A stretch of 64,000 bases of DNA from Rhodococcus sp. HNM0563 (GCF_012726195.1 NZ_JAASAF010000001.1:372001-436000), one strand, 5' to 3'; positions 50,853 through 60,300 are shown, counted from the first letter of the stretch. Notes: generated from the letters alone by a model not told the origin. A program made the numbers and translations.

Positions 50853-51820
50853 GCGACACACCCCTGCACCTGGTTCTCGGCGACGAAGAACTCCTGGTCG
50901 ACCGCGCGGTCACGAAGATCATCGCGACGGTACGGGCCCGCAGCGGTGCAGGCGCAAATCTTCCGGTCTCGCGGTTGCGCGCAGGGGATGCGGGCGTTCC
51001 GGAACTGGCCGAACTTCTGAGTCCGTCACTGTTCGCCGAAGACCGGGTGGTCATCCTCGAATCCGCCGCCGACGCAGGCAAAGATGCGGTGGCCCTGATT
51101 CTCGACGCGGCTGCAGCACCCCCTGACGGGGTCACCCTGGTCATCCTGCACACTGGTGGAGGACGCACGAAGGCGATGGTGGGGGCGCTGCAGAAGTGCG
51201 GTGCCGAAGAATATGCGTGCCAGGTCCCCGGCAAGGCAGGGGAGCGCGCGAAATGGGTGCGCGCATTCGTGCACCAGGAGTTCCAGGCGGCCGGCGTGCG
51301 GGTTGCGGGAGACGTCGAACAACTCGTGATCGACTCGGTCGGCTCCGATCTCCGCGAACTCGCGGCGGCATGCAGTCAGCTGGTGGCCGATACCGGCGGC
51401 AAGATCGACGCGAACGCGGTCCGCCGCTACTACTCGGGCAAAGCGGAAATCACCGGATTCGACGTTGCCGAGAAGGCAGTGGCAGGAGATCTCCCCGGAG
51501 CGATGGAAGCGTTGCGATGGGCGATGCACCGGGGCGTCGCACATGTCCTGCTGGCCGATGCCCTCGCCGATGCTGTGCACACCATCGCGAAAGTGGGATC
51601 GGCCGGGCGGGGAGATCCGTTCTCCATGGCGTCGGGGCTCGGCATGCCGCCGTGGAAGGTCAAGAAGGCGCAGGGGCAAGCGCGTCGGTGGGCACCGGAA
51701 TCGATCGGAACCGCACTCGGGGTGGTCGCGGCACTCAACGCCGATGTCAAGGGTGCGGCAGCCGACGCCGACTATGCGGTGGAGTCCGCGGTCCGTACCA
51801 TCGCGGAATTGGTCGCCTGA
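50849..51820 (+). CDS. holA: DNA polymerase III delta subunit
   Basis: A 323-residue clamp-loader subunit that opens the beta clamp. It has [18 protein letters not shown] at the start, [19 protein letters not shown] and [19 protein letters not shown] in the middle, then the C-terminal collar helices. The GTG start overlaps the comEC stop by four bases. The comEC-holA-rpsT order is widespread in bacteria. Confidence 0.93.
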   Translation: MSDTPLHLVLGDEELLVDRAVTKIIATVRARSGAGANLPVSRLRAGDAGVPELAELLSPSLFAEDRVVILESAADAGKDAVALILDAAAAPPDGVTLVILHTGGGRTKAMVGALQKCGAEEYACQVPGKAGERAKWVRAFVHQEFQAAGVRVAGDVEQLVIDSVGSDLRELAAACSQLVADTGGKIDANAVRRYYSGKAEITGFDVAEKAVAGDLPGAMEALRWAMHRGVAHVLLADALADAVHTIAKVGSAGRGDPFSMASGLGMPPWKVKKAQGQARRWAPESIGTALGVVAALNADVKGAAADADYAVESAVRTIAELVA

Positions 51821-51842
51821 AGACCCGCCACCGATACGACCG

Positions 51843-51871
51843 AAGGCCGCACCTCCGAAAGGTGCGGCCTT
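51843..51871. terminator. Bidirectional terminator between holA and rpsT
   Basis: AAGGCCGCACCT (51843-51854) pairs perfectly with AGGTGCGGCCTT (51860-51871), with a five-base loop. The flanking genes converge. Confidence 0.88.
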
Positions 51872-51912
51872 GTGTCAGCAGAGCTTGCGTCCTCTACCTC
51901 GGAGCTGAGGGC

Positions 51913-52173
51913 TCAGAGCTTGTTGGCAAGCTTCGCGAGAGCAGACTTCTTGTTCGCAGCCTGGTTGGCGTGGATGACGCCCTTGCTGGCTGCTTTGTCG
52001 AGCTGACGGCTGGTGGCGACGAGGAGCTCGTTGGCCTTGTCCTTGTCTCCAGCGGCCGCGGCCTCGCGGAACGAACGGATCGCAGTGCGCAGCGAGGACT
52101 TCACCGACTGGTTCCGGAGCCGGTTGCGCTCGTTGGTGCGAATCCGCTTCACCTGGGACTTGATGTTGGCCAC
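51913..52173 (-). CDS. rpsT: Ribosomal protein S20
   Basis: An 86-residue S20. The N-terminus [20 protein letters not shown] and the C-terminal [20 protein letters not shown] are typical, with a highly basic helical body that binds 16S rRNA. It converges on holA and diverges from the aquaporin gene. Confidence 0.96.
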   Translation of the reverse strand: MANIKSQVKRIRTNERNRLRNQSVKSSLRTAIRSFREAAAAGDKDKANELLVATSRQLDKAASKGVIHANQAANKKSALAKLANKL

Positions 52174-52390
52174 GCGTAAAATCCTGTCGTCTTGCTGGTA
52201 GTTGATAGGAAAGCTCTGGGTGCGCTAGGGCACGACGGTCGACGATACCAGCGTTGGCCGTCAATGCCCAAACCGATCCGACAGTATCGCCCCGGCGCTC
52301 CGGCGATCTGTGGGGCAAAAAATATCGTCTATCTCACAACAAGGGTGCGAGTCGGCCACGCGTCACAGGTATCGGCGTGACACTGACGGC

Positions 52391-53176
52391 ATGACGTCAG
52401 AACATGAAACTGCCCAGGAGGCGGCCGGTCCGAACGACTTCTCGGATGTCAGGAAGTACATCGCCGAAGCCATCGGCACATTCGTGCTCGTATTCTCCGC
52501 AGTCGGAACTGCAGTGTTCGCCGGAGCGAAAGTCGGCAACCTCGGCGTTGCGCTCGCGTTCGGTCTGACGCTGCTCTTCCTCGTCTACACGATCGGCCCG
52601 ATCTCGGGATGCCACGTCAATCCGGCGGTCACGTTGGGCCAGCTCATCGTCGGGCATGTCACGCCCGTTCGCGCTGTCGGATATTGGATCGCTCAGGTCG
52701 TGGGCGGTCTCATCGCCGGTGTCACGATCTTCGCGGTCGCGTCGTCACTGCCATCCTACGACCGGGCAGCCGACGGACTGGGAGCGAACGGATGGGGCCC
52801 GCACAGCCCCTCCGCGATCGAGGGACCACTCGGCGGAGTCATCGAGAACGGATACGGAATCGGCGCCACGATGATCATCGAGATCCTGCTCACCGGCCTG
52901 CTGGTCTTCGTGGTGCTCGCCAGCACCGATCAGATCTCCGATGTGCTCAACGCGGGACTCGCGATCGGATTCTCACTTGCGGTGATCCACCTGATCGCCA
53001 TCCCGATCGACAACACCTCGGTCAACCCGGCACGCAGTCTTGCAGTGGCGTTCTATCAAGACGGTGCGCTTGCGCAGCTGTGGCTGTTCATCGTGTTCCC
53101 GCTCATCGGAGGCGCGCTCGGTGCGCTCGTCTACACGTTGTTGTTCGGCCGTAATCAGGGATTGCGCGCCTCGTAG
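52391..53176 (+). CDS. Aquaporin / MIP family channel
   Basis: A 261-residue channel with six membrane helices and both NPA motifs (GCHVNPAVTLGQL and NTSVNPARSLAVAF). The aromatic/arginine site and the absence of the glycerol-type Asp after the second NPA motif resemble the water-specific AqpZ group. A 45-residue hydrophilic loop after the third helix (SYDRAADGLGANGWGPHSPS) is longer than usual. ATG at 52391 was chosen; the open frame upstream has no family similarity. Confidence 0.9.
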   Translation: MTSEHETAQEAAGPNDFSDVRKYIAEAIGTFVLVFSAVGTAVFAGAKVGNLGVALAFGLTLLFLVYTIGPISGCHVNPAVTLGQLIVGHVTPVRAVGYWIAQVVGGLIAGVTIFAVASSLPSYDRAADGLGANGWGPHSPSAIEGPLGGVIENGYGIGATMIIEILLTGLLVFVVLASTDQISDVLNAGLAIGFSLAVIHLIAIPIDNTSVNPARSLAVAFYQDGALAQLWLFIVFPLIGGALGALVYTLLFGRNQGLRAS

Positions 53177-53229
53177 AACAGCAGCCCGCTGTCCTGAACT
53201 GTATGTCCGGCTTTCTGGGTCCAGTCTTT

Positions 53230-53796
53230 CTAGGCCCAGTCGAAATCCGCGCGGAGGCGCGATGCGACCCGATCGAAACGGGAACGCTCGAGGATCGCGC
53301 CTTCGCGGCGGATGCCGTCTTCCGGAACATCCAGGATGCGGTCGAGTCGGATCCAGCTCGGTCGGTTCTCGCGATCCCACGGGCCTGTGCCGATCCCGAC
53401 CCAATCGGGGTGTCCGTCGCGGTCGCCGTTGGACGAGAGCATCAGGCCGAGCAGCGTCGAACCTTCGCGTCCCACGACGAGGACGGGACGGTCCTTGCCT
53501 TGGCTCGCATCTTCTTCGTACTCGACCCACGTCCAGACGATCTCGCCGGGATCGGCGTTTCCGTCGAGATCGGGTGAATACTCGATCGTGCGGGCACGCT
53601 GCGCCGTCGGGCTGGTACGAGAAGCCACGGGACGACCGGGAGTAGGTGCGGGCGCAGCTCGGCCGGAGTCCTGAGTCAGTGCACCCTTCGCGCGGTCGAG
53701 TGCTCCCGACTGCTGCAACTGCTTGTACAGCCGCGGGCCGTGTTCGACCGCAAGACGTCCGAGTTGCTTGCCCATTTGCATCCACTTGCCAGCCAC
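53230..53796 (-). CDS. PemK/MazF-like protein with N-terminal extension
   Basis: A 188-residue protein. Residues 85-188 resemble the PemK/MazF fold (GEIVWTWVEYEEDASQGKDR, PVLVVGRE, and DRILDVPEDGIRREGAILER). The first 80 residues are an Ala/Pro/Lys-containing extension not found in classical MazF. No antitoxin gene is adjacent, so it may be a solitary or repurposed member; a homologue lies near lepA (Rv2405) in M. tuberculosis. TACACT on the minus strand (53805-53810) lies eight bases before the GTG. Confidence 0.78.
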   Translation of the reverse strand: MAGKWMQMGKQLGRLAVEHGPRLYKQLQQSGALDRAKGALTQDSGRAAPAPTPGRPVASRTSPTAQRARTIEYSPDLDGNADPGEIVWTWVEYEEDASQGKDRPVLVVGREGSTLLGLMLSSNGDRDGHPDWVGIGTGPWDRENRPSWIRLDRILDVPEDGIRREGAILERSRFDRVASRLRADFDWA

Positions 53797-53958
53797 GATC
53801 GGCCAGTGTAACCACGCTTCCGAGCATGAGCAGTCGTGCGGGTACACACGAGGTACCTACCTGTCGGCACAGCCGACGACTCGGCGATTGCGACTCTTGG
53901 ATATTCTTCAAGATGACCGCGGCCCCAGGCCGCTGCCGGCCCGAGTCAGGAGCACGAC

Positions 53959-55800
53959 ATCACCACGTTCGCCGACACCACCTTCACGGATCCCGCGAAG
54001 ATCCGGAACTTCTGCATCATTGCGCACATCGACCACGGCAAGTCGACGTTGGCGGACAGGATGCTGCAGCTCACCGGCGTGGTCGAGGAACGGCAGATGC
54101 GCGCCCAGTACCTCGACCGGATGGATATCGAGCGTGAACGCGGTATCACGATCAAGGCGCAGAACGTGCGGCTGCCGTGGAAACTCGACGGCGAAGACTA
54201 CGTCATGCACCTGATCGACACCCCCGGCCACGTCGACTTCACCTACGAGGTCTCGCGCGCGCTCGAGGCGTGCGAGGGCGCCGTGCTCCTCGTCGATGCC
54301 GCGCAGGGAATCGAGGCGCAGACCCTGGCGAATCTCTACCTCGCGCTCGACAAGGACCTCACGATCATTCCGGTTCTCAACAAGATCGATCTGCCCGCCG
54401 CCGATCCCGATCGGTATGCGGGTGAGATAGCCAACATCATCGGGTGCGAGCCCTCCGATGTGCTGCGTGTCTCCGGCAAGACCGGCGAGGGAGTCCCCGA
54501 GCTGATCGACGAGGTGATCCGGCAGATTCCCGCGCCTGTCGGTGATTCCGATGCACCTGCCCGCGCGATGATCTTCGACTCGGTGTACGACACCTATCGC
54601 GGTGTCGTGACCTACGTTCGCGTCGTCGACGGCAAGATCATGCCGCGCGAGAAGATCAAGATGATGTCGACCGGCACCACCCACGAGCTGCTCGAGGTCG
54701 GCATCGTGTCACCGGAGCCCAAAGCGGCAACCGGCCTCGGTGTCGGAGAGGTCGGCTACCTGATCACGGGCGTGAAGGACGTGCGTCAGTCGAAGGTGGG
54801 CGACACGGTGACGCTCGCGCGCGGTGGAGCCTCGGAGCCGCTCACCGGCTACCGCGAACCGCGGCCCATGGTCTATTCCGGCCTGTACCCCGTGGACGGT
54901 TCCGATTACCCGGTGTTGCGCGACGCTCTCGACAAGCTCCAGCTCAACGACGCCGCGCTCACCTATGAACCCGAGACCTCCGTTGCGTTGGGCTTCGGAT
55001 TCCGGTGTGGATTCCTCGGTCTGCTGCACATGGAGATCTCCCGTGAGCGGCTCGAACGCGAATTCGGCCTCAACCTGATCTCCACCGCCCCGAACGTGGT
55101 GTACCGCGTCGTCCTCGAGGGTGGTGAGGAAGTCATCGTGACCAACCCGTCGGTGTGGCCCGAAGGCAAGGCCCGCGAGATCTACGAGCCCATCGTCAAG
55201 TGCACGATCATCGCGCCGAGCGAGTTCATCGGCTCGATCATGGAGCTGTGCCAGTCACGGCGCGGTGAGCTCGGAGGCATGGACTATCTGTCCGAGACCC
55301 GCGTGGAACTGCGCTACACCCTGCCGATGGCCGAGATCATCTTCGACTTCTTCGACTCCCTCAAGTCGCGCACGCGCGGATACGCGAGCATGGACTACGA
55401 GGAAGCCGGAGAACAGGAAGCTGCCCTGGTCAAGGTCGATATCTTGCTGCAGGGAGAAGCGGTCGATGCCTTCAGTGCGATCGTGCACAAGGACGCCGCG
55501 GCAGCGTACGGCAACAAGATGACGACCAAGCTCAAGGAACTCATCCCGCGCCAGCAGTTCGAAGTGCCGGTGCAGGCCGCTATCGGCTCGAAGATCATTG
55601 CGCGCGAGAACATTCGCGCGATCCGCAAGGACGTGCTTGCCAAGTGCTACGGCGGCGACATCAGTCGTAAGCGCAAACTGCTCGAGAAGCAGAAGGAAGG
55701 CAAGAAGCGCATGAAGACGATCGGTCGCGTCGACGTGCCGCAGGAAGCATTCGTTGCGGCCTTGTCGTCGGAGGCGTCCTCGGACAAGCCCAAGAAGTAA
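53959..55800 (+). CDS. lepA: Elongation factor 4 (LepA), probable AUC start
   Basis: About 613 residues. LepA is a ribosomal GTPase that back-translocates stalled ribosomes and aids assembly. It has the G1 motif [28 protein letters not shown] (G3), NKIDLP (G4), and the LepA-specific C-terminal domain ending in a basic tail ([13 protein letters not shown]). The frame is open back to a TGA at 53914 and contains no ATG, GTG or TTG before the G1 motif. CAGGAG at 53947-53952 lies six bases before ATC at 53959, and the next codons ([18 protein letters not shown]) fit family N-termini. Starting at TTG 54049 would delete the GTP-binding loop. Confidence 0.9.
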   Translation: MTTFADTTFTDPAKIRNFCIIAHIDHGKSTLADRMLQLTGVVEERQMRAQYLDRMDIERERGITIKAQNVRLPWKLDGEDYVMHLIDTPGHVDFTYEVSRALEACEGAVLLVDAAQGIEAQTLANLYLALDKDLTIIPVLNKIDLPAADPDRYAGEIANIIGCEPSDVLRVSGKTGEGVPELIDEVIRQIPAPVGDSDAPARAMIFDSVYDTYRGVVTYVRVVDGKIMPREKIKMMSTGTTHELLEVGIVSPEPKAATGLGVGEVGYLITGVKDVRQSKVGDTVTLARGGASEPLTGYREPRPMVYSGLYPVDGSDYPVLRDALDKLQLNDAALTYEPETSVALGFGFRCGFLGLLHMEISRERLEREFGLNLISTAPNVVYRVVLEGGEEVIVTNPSVWPEGKAREIYEPIVKCTIIAPSEFIGSIMELCQSRRGELGGMDYLSETRVELRYTLPMAEIIFDFFDSLKSRTRGYASMDYEEAGEQEAALVKVDILLQGEAVDAFSAIVHKDAAAAYGNKMTTKLKELIPRQQFEVPVQAAIGSKIIARENIRAIRKDVLAKCYGGDISRKRKLLEKQKEGKKRMKTIGRVDVPQEAFVAALSSEASSDKPKK

Positions 55801-55823
55801 CCGCTCGGCGAAAGGACCCCATC

Positions 55824-56756
55824 GTGCTCGAGACCTGGCTGACACGTGAATTCGGAATCACGATTCCGCTCGTGGGGGCGCCGATGGGTGGACGGGCCGG
55901 TGGGGCTCTCGCCGGTGAGGTCACCAAGGCCGGGGGCCTGGGGCTGATCGGAGCGGCGAGATACAACAACGCCGAGTGGCTCGAGCAGCAAGCCCGGACG
56001 GCACGCGAGATCGGCGGCGGGCTTCTCGGCTTCGGTCTCATGACGTGGTCTCTGTACGACGACGATTCACTTCTGGGTGCGGTCCTCGCGCACCGTCCGC
56101 AGGTGGTTGCTCTGTCGTTCGGCGACCCCGCTCCGTATGTCCAACGGGTTCACGATGCCGGTGCCACCGTGATCTCCCAGATCAACACCCTCGAGGATCT
56201 TCGAGTGGTCGAGGCCGCGGGAGTCGACGCGGTGGTTGCGCAAGGTCACGAGGCCGGTGGTCACACCGGGAGGATCGGGACATTGCCATTGCTGCAGGAA
56301 GTGCTCGAGTCCACCGAACTTCCGGTACTCGCTGCCGGGGGCATTGCGTCGGGTCGCGGGCTTGCCGCCGTGCTCGCGTCCGGGGGAGTCGGTGCTCTGG
56401 TGGGGACTGCTCTGCTTGCCAGCCCGGAAACTGTAGGACCGGATTATGCTCGCGCTCGGTTGATCGCGGCCGGAAGTTCCGACACCGTGTACACCGATGT
56501 GTTCGACAAGGCCCGCCACCAGCCGTGGCCGGCCCGGTGGGGCGGCCGCGCCCTGGTCAACAGCTTCACCGAGACATGGCATGGCCGTGGGGCGGACGAG
56601 CAGACCCTTGCCGATGAATACGCCGGCGACGATCCGGATATCGGAGTCGTCTACGCAGGGGAAGCAGCAGGGCTCGTCCGGGCCGAGCGGCCCGCGGGCG
56701 AGGTGATTCGCGGTATCGGCGCGCAGGCGGAGACGTTGCTCGGCCGCTTCCGTTGA
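55824..56756 (+). CDS. Nitronate monooxygenase family protein
   Basis: A 310-residue TIM-barrel flavoprotein (2-nitropropane dioxygenase family). It has VGAPMGGRAGGALAGEVTKA, QGHEAGGHTGRIG with the catalytic His, and AAGGIASGRGLAAVLASGG binding the FMN phosphate. It may detoxify propionate 3-nitronate or serve another flavin-dependent oxidation. It starts 23 bases after lepA, and AAAGGA precedes the GTG. Confidence 0.9.
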   Translation: MLETWLTREFGITIPLVGAPMGGRAGGALAGEVTKAGGLGLIGAARYNNAEWLEQQARTAREIGGGLLGFGLMTWSLYDDDSLLGAVLAHRPQVVALSFGDPAPYVQRVHDAGATVISQINTLEDLRVVEAAGVDAVVAQGHEAGGHTGRIGTLPLLQEVLESTELPVLAAGGIASGRGLAAVLASGGVGALVGTALLASPETVGPDYARARLIAAGSSDTVYTDVFDKARHQPWPARWGGRALVNSFTETWHGRGADEQTLADEYAGDDPDIGVVYAGEAAGLVRAERPAGEVIRGIGAQAETLLGRFR

Positions 56757-56784
56757 AGCAGTTCCCTTTCCGCCGCCCGCAGAT

Positions 56785-56803
56785 TAAGGTATGCCTGACC
56801 TAA
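56785..56803. promoter_or_regulatory. IdeR/DmdR-type iron box upstream of the siderophore-binding protein
   Basis: The 19 bases starting TAAGGTATGCC and ending GACCTAA match the recalled consensus TTAGGTTAGGCTAACCTAA at 14 of 19 positions, including both outer half-sites. It lies 20 bases before the start of a predicted iron-siderophore binding lipoprotein, where IdeR would repress in iron-replete cells. Confidence 0.65.
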
Positions 56804-56823
56804 ATCTGAAGGGTGGTTCTGCA

Positions 56824-57819
56824 ATGCGTGTGAGATTCCTGTCGGTGTGTGCCGCAGCCGTTCTGGTCGGTGTCGGGCTGGCCGGGTGCTCGACCACGGA
56901 CGACGCGGACACCGACTCGGTGGGGGCCAACGAGACCGTTTCGGTGGAGCACGCTTTCGGAACCACCACGATCGAGGGCACCCCGGAGCGCATCGTCGCG
57001 ACATCGAGCCAGTGGGTCGATGCGCTTCTCGAACTCGGCGTCCAACCCGTCGGCTACCTCAGCGCGGGGTCGGCGGGTGACGAGCGCGGCCTGTACCCCT
57101 GGCAGAGTGACGTATCGGCAGACGCCGTCAACCTCACGGCCGGAAACGACGCGACCATGCAGGGGCCACTGCCGATCGAACCGATCGCAGCACTCGAACC
57201 AGACCTGATTCTCGGGAACTGGCAGATCACCTCCGCCGATTCGTACGACACTCTGACCGAGGTGGCACCCACGGTCGCTCCGCTCGGTGAGACCGGCGTC
57301 GACAACTGGGACGACCAACTCCGCGCCCTGGGGACCCTGCTCGATCGCTCCGGCGACGCCGAGCGGATCATCGCCGAGAGGAACGCCGAGATCGACGAGT
57401 ATGCCTTCCCTGAGCTCGAGGGCAAGACCGCGGTCCTGTCCCAGTTCATGTTCGCCGATCAGCAGTTCGTCGTCGTCGCCGATCCGTCCGACGGCGCGTC
57501 GGCCCTCTTCGAACAACTGGGGATGACGCTTCCGCAGGCGCTGGTCGAGGAGGCCGGTGTCTCCTCCGGTCGCGTGATGCTCAGTCCCGAACGTGTCGAC
57601 GCGCTGGTCGCCGACCTGCTCGTCATACTTCCCAATGGCGGGACCGAGGAAGATCTGATGGCCCTGCCCGGTTTCGATCGGTTGCCGTCGGTGGCGAACG
57701 GTGGGCTGGCTGTGGTCGACTATCCGACCGTTGCCGCATTCAATGTTCCCTCGTCGTTGTCGATCGGGTACGCGCTCGACGAGCTTCGCCCGCAATTGGA
57801 GGCCCTCGCGGGTTCGTGA
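56824..57819 (+). CDS. Iron-siderophore ABC transporter binding lipoprotein
   Basis: A 331-residue lipoprotein of the FecB/TroA-like periplasmic binding fold. The signal peptide ends in VGLAGC (lipobox), and the body has VEHAFGTTTIEGTPERIVAT followed by LLELGVQPVGYL, as in ferric siderophore receptors. No permease or ATPase gene is adjacent, so it must share components encoded elsewhere. The iron box at 56785 supports iron regulation. ATG at 56824 was chosen; the ATG at 56791 lies inside the iron box. Confidence 0.88.
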   Translation: MRVRFLSVCAAAVLVGVGLAGCSTTDDADTDSVGANETVSVEHAFGTTTIEGTPERIVATSSQWVDALLELGVQPVGYLSAGSAGDERGLYPWQSDVSADAVNLTAGNDATMQGPLPIEPIAALEPDLILGNWQITSADSYDTLTEVAPTVAPLGETGVDNWDDQLRALGTLLDRSGDAERIIAERNAEIDEYAFPELEGKTAVLSQFMFADQQFVVVADPSDGASALFEQLGMTLPQALVEEAGVSSGRVMLSPERVDALVADLLVILPNGGTEEDLMALPGFDRLPSVANGGLAVVDYPTVAAFNVPSSLSIGYALDELRPQLEALAGS

Positions 57820-57825
57820 CCGGGC

Positions 57826-59766
57826 TCAGTGCCGCGCATGCGCGGGCTTGAATTCACCTGATTCGGTGCGTTGTTCGGCGCGGATTACGTGCACGATCGC
57901 ATTGATCTGAGCGAGATGGGTGAAAGCCTGGGGGAAGTTGCCCAGGTGTTGCCCGGTCGCCGGGTCGATCTCCTCGGCATACAGCTTCAGCGGGCTCGCG
58001 AAATCGAGCAATCGACCGCACAGCATCGATGCCCGTTCGACCTCGCCGATCTCGACGAGTGCGGACACCAGCCAGAACGAGCAGATGGTGAATGTTCCCT
58101 CCTGTCCGGAAAGTCCGTCATCGGTGTCTTCGACCCGATAGCGAAGCACGAGACCGTGCTCGGTCAGTTCGTCCGCGATCGCGAGTACCGTTGCGCGCAC
58201 CCGCGGATCATCGGACGGGAGGAATCGGAGCAACGGAATCAGCAGGTTCGACGCGTCGAGTGCCGGATCGCCGTACCGCTGAGTGAAAACGCCGCGTTCG
58301 TCGACGCCGTGCTCGAGGATGTCCGATTTGATCTCGTCGGCGACTGCCGACCAGCGCGCCGCGTGGTCGGGTTGGCCGTGCATCTCGGCGAGCTTGGCGC
58401 CGCGGTCCAGCGCGACCCAGCACATCACCTTCGACGAGGTGAAATGCTGAGGCTCGCCGCGCACTTCCCACATCCCGCGATCGGGTTCCCGCCAGTGCGC
58501 GGCCGCCTGCTCGACCTGGTTGCTGAGCAGCGGCCACAGGGATTCCGGTATCTGCTCGCGCGACTTCACGTGTAGATACACCGAGTCGAGGAGGGCGCCC
58601 CACACGTCGTGCTGGCGTTGCCGGTATGCATCGTTGCCGATGCGCACGGGTCTGGCATTGTTGTAGCCGCTCAGATGGTCGAGTTGCGATTCTTCCAGTA
58701 CGCGCTCGCCCCCGACTCCGTACATGACCTGTAGGGGATGGTGGTCCTTGCCGTCGGCGCCCCGGGACACCTCGAGGATGAACGAGAAGAAGTCGTCGGC
58801 CTCGCGATCGAGGCCCAGGGTGTACAGGCCCCACAGGGCAAAGGTGGAGTCGCGCACCCAGGCGTATCTGTAGTCCCAATTACGTTCACCTCCAGGTGTT
58901 TCCGGGAGAGAGGTGGTGGCGGCTGCGAGGAGAGCGCCGGTCGGGGAATACGTCAGTCCCTTGAGGGTCAGTGCACTGCGTTCGAGATAGGTGCGCCACG
59001 GGTGATCAGGGAACCTGCCGGTCGTGACCCACTCGCGCCAGTAGTCCTGAGTCGTGAGCATTTTCGTGGCGGCTTCTTCGAAGGTGCGCGGCGGCGTCTG
59101 ATCGCCCCACGACAGGGCGACGAAGACGGTGTCACCTTTTCTCATGCGGGTCCGGGCACGCGCTTCCCGGCCCTCGATGCCGAGGCGCATGTTGGAGGTC
59201 AGGCGCAGCCGCGGGTGTTCGTCCGGTGCGTCTGCGCACACGGCCGTCGCCTCCTCGTACACGTCGCCGGTGTACTCCCACTGCGTGCCGCCGCGATGGT
59301 AATCGAAGGCGGGTTCGCAACTCATGTTCAGTTCGACCGTGCCATTCACGCACCGAACAGTGCGCAGGAGAATATGCTCGGCTTCCCAATCGGACGGAGT
59401 CCTGCGTTGGATGGGGGAGCGTCGGTGAAGGTCGTACCACGGTCCCATGGCCAGCGCGTCACGGACGACGATCCAACCGGTCTCGGTCTGCCACGTCGTC
59501 TCCAGTACGACTCCTCCCGGAAGATACCGGCGGGCCGCGGGCACCGACCGGTCGTGCGGCCCGATGCGGAAGTGACCTGCGCTGCGATCGAGCAGTGAGC
59601 CGAACACACTCGGTGAATCGGGGCGCGGCACGCACAACCATTCGACGGAACCGTCGCGCGCAACCAGACATGACGTCTGGCAGTCCGACAGGAACCCGTA
59701 GTCGCCGATCGGAGGGAACGGTGTGCGGTTCGGCAGGGACGACGGTGTGTGTGCGGCGGAGGTCAT
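57826..59766 (-). CDS. Glycoside hydrolase family 15 (trehalase/glucoamylase-like)
   Basis: A 646-residue cytosolic enzyme. The N-terminal beta-sandwich starts IGDYGFLSDCQTSCLVA, and the (alpha/alpha)6 barrel has NWDYRYAWVRDSTFALWGLY, the first catalytic Glu in RGMWEVRGEPQHF, and the second in LYAEEIDPATGQHLGNFPQA. Mycobacterial homologues at this position (Rv2402) hydrolyse trehalose. The ATG at 59766 follows GGAGAG; a longer frame upstream is rejected. It converges tightly (6-base gap) on the siderophore-binding gene. Confidence 0.9.
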   Translation of the reverse strand: MTSAAHTPSSLPNRTPFPPIGDYGFLSDCQTSCLVARDGSVEWLCVPRPDSPSVFGSLLDRSAGHFRIGPHDRSVPAARRYLPGGVVLETTWQTETGWIVVRDALAMGPWYDLHRRSPIQRRTPSDWEAEHILLRTVRCVNGTVELNMSCEPAFDYHRGGTQWEYTGDVYEEATAVCADAPDEHPRLRLTSNMRLGIEGREARARTRMRKGDTVFVALSWGDQTPPRTFEEAATKMLTTQDYWREWVTTGRFPDHPWRTYLERSALTLKGLTYSPTGALLAAATTSLPETPGGERNWDYRYAWVRDSTFALWGLYTLGLDREADDFFSFILEVSRGADGKDHHPLQVMYGVGGERVLEESQLDHLSGYNNARPVRIGNDAYRQRQHDVWGALLDSVYLHVKSREQIPESLWPLLSNQVEQAAAHWREPDRGMWEVRGEPQHFTSSKVMCWVALDRGAKLAEMHGQPDHAARWSAVADEIKSDILEHGVDERGVFTQRYGDPALDASNLLIPLLRFLPSDDPRVRATVLAIADELTEHGLVLRYRVEDTDDGLSGQEGTFTICSFWLVSALVEIGEVERASMLCGRLLDFASPLKLYAEEIDPATGQHLGNFPQAFTHLAQINAIVHVIRAEQRTESGEFKPAHARH

Positions 59767-59833
59767 CTCTCCATGATCGGTCCGGCGCGGGTGTGACGCA
59801 GGGCAAACGGGCGGACGCACTACAGTGGGCGGG

Positions 59834-60067
59834 ATGGAACGGGCGGCATCGTGGTGGGACGGGTTCGAACTGTGGCTCACGGGCCTGTCGTTCGTGCCCC
59901 AGACCGCTTTGGTGCTGATCGTGATGGTGCCGCTGGGTGGTGCGGTGGCCTGGGTGCTGGACCGCGTCATCGCGACGGGTTTCGCCGCGCTGGGGCGAGG
60001 CGAACCCGGACCGTCTCCACGGAACGGAGACACAGCACCATCGGCACCGAACATGGAGGATTGTTGA
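59834..60067 (+). CDS. Small membrane protein (Rv2401A-like)
   Basis: A 77-residue protein: a short cytosolic or periplasmic start (MERAASWWDGFELWLTG), one hydrophobic helix around residues 21-45, then a Pro/Gly-rich tail. TACAGT (59821-59826) lies seven bases before the ATG at 59834, suggesting a leaderless mRNA. It occupies the place of Rv2401A, between the GH15 gene and the sulfate operon. Function unknown. Confidence 0.65.
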   Translation: MERAASWWDGFELWLTGLSFVPQTALVLIVMVPLGGAVAWVLDRVIATGFAALGRGEPGPSPRNGDTAPSAPNMEDC

Positions 60068-60068
60068 C

Positions 60069-60146
60069 ATGCCACGCTCGCGAGTGACCCTGGCGCTCAT
60101 CGCGCTTCTCGTTCTCGTAGTCGTCGCGTGGTTGCTGACGCTGTAG
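60069..60146 (+). CDS. 25-residue single-helix membrane peptide
   Basis: An ATG one base after the preceding stop opens a 25-codon ORF: MPRSRV, then an almost pure Leu/Val/Ala/Ile helix ending in WLLTL. The positive N-terminus and hydrophobic body fit a tiny inner-membrane peptide. Tight coupling to the upstream small membrane gene supports translation. No family is known to me. Confidence 0.5.
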   Translation: MPRSRVTLALIALLVLVVVAWLLTL

Positions 60147-60168
60147 AACTCGGGCGTCGAACTTCCTG

Positions 60169-60197
60169 CTGGACCCCCGTTCAAGCTCTGCTAGAGT
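60169..60197 (+). promoter_or_regulatory. Promoter of the sulfate-operon leader
   Basis: TAGAGT at 60192-60197 is a good -10 element; CTGGAC at 60169-60174, 17 bases further up, is a weaker -35. The GTG of the leader ORF begins seven bases after the -10, the spacing of a leaderless transcript. Confidence 0.6.
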
Positions 60198-60204
60198 CTG
60201 CCGA

Positions 60205-60300
60205 GTGTCTGCAAACGCATTGCCCAGCGCACGCCATGAACTGGCGTTGATTGCTGTGGGCATGCCGTCTGTTGCCGACATCGACTGTTGTTGTCGCTGA
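60205..60300 (+). CDS. Polycysteine leader peptide of the sulfate ABC operon
   Basis: A 31-codon ORF beginning MSANALPSARHELAL and ending DIDCCCR, with three consecutive TGT codons at 60286-60294 just before the last sense codon and stop. It starts at a GTG seven bases after a -10 element, so it is predicted to be leaderless. Leaderless short ORFs with C-terminal polycysteine act as cysteine-responsive attenuators in mycobacteria. The gene 235 bases downstream encodes sulfate uptake, the entry to cysteine synthesis, which makes the role consistent. Confidence 0.75.
   Translation: MSANALPSARHELALIAVGMPSVADIDCCCR

Noticed and set aside
53214-53238. Weak inverted repeat CTGGGTC/GGCCCAG as an aquaporin/PemK terminator
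   Set aside because: Only seven pairs with a wobble and an 11-base loop, too weak to claim.
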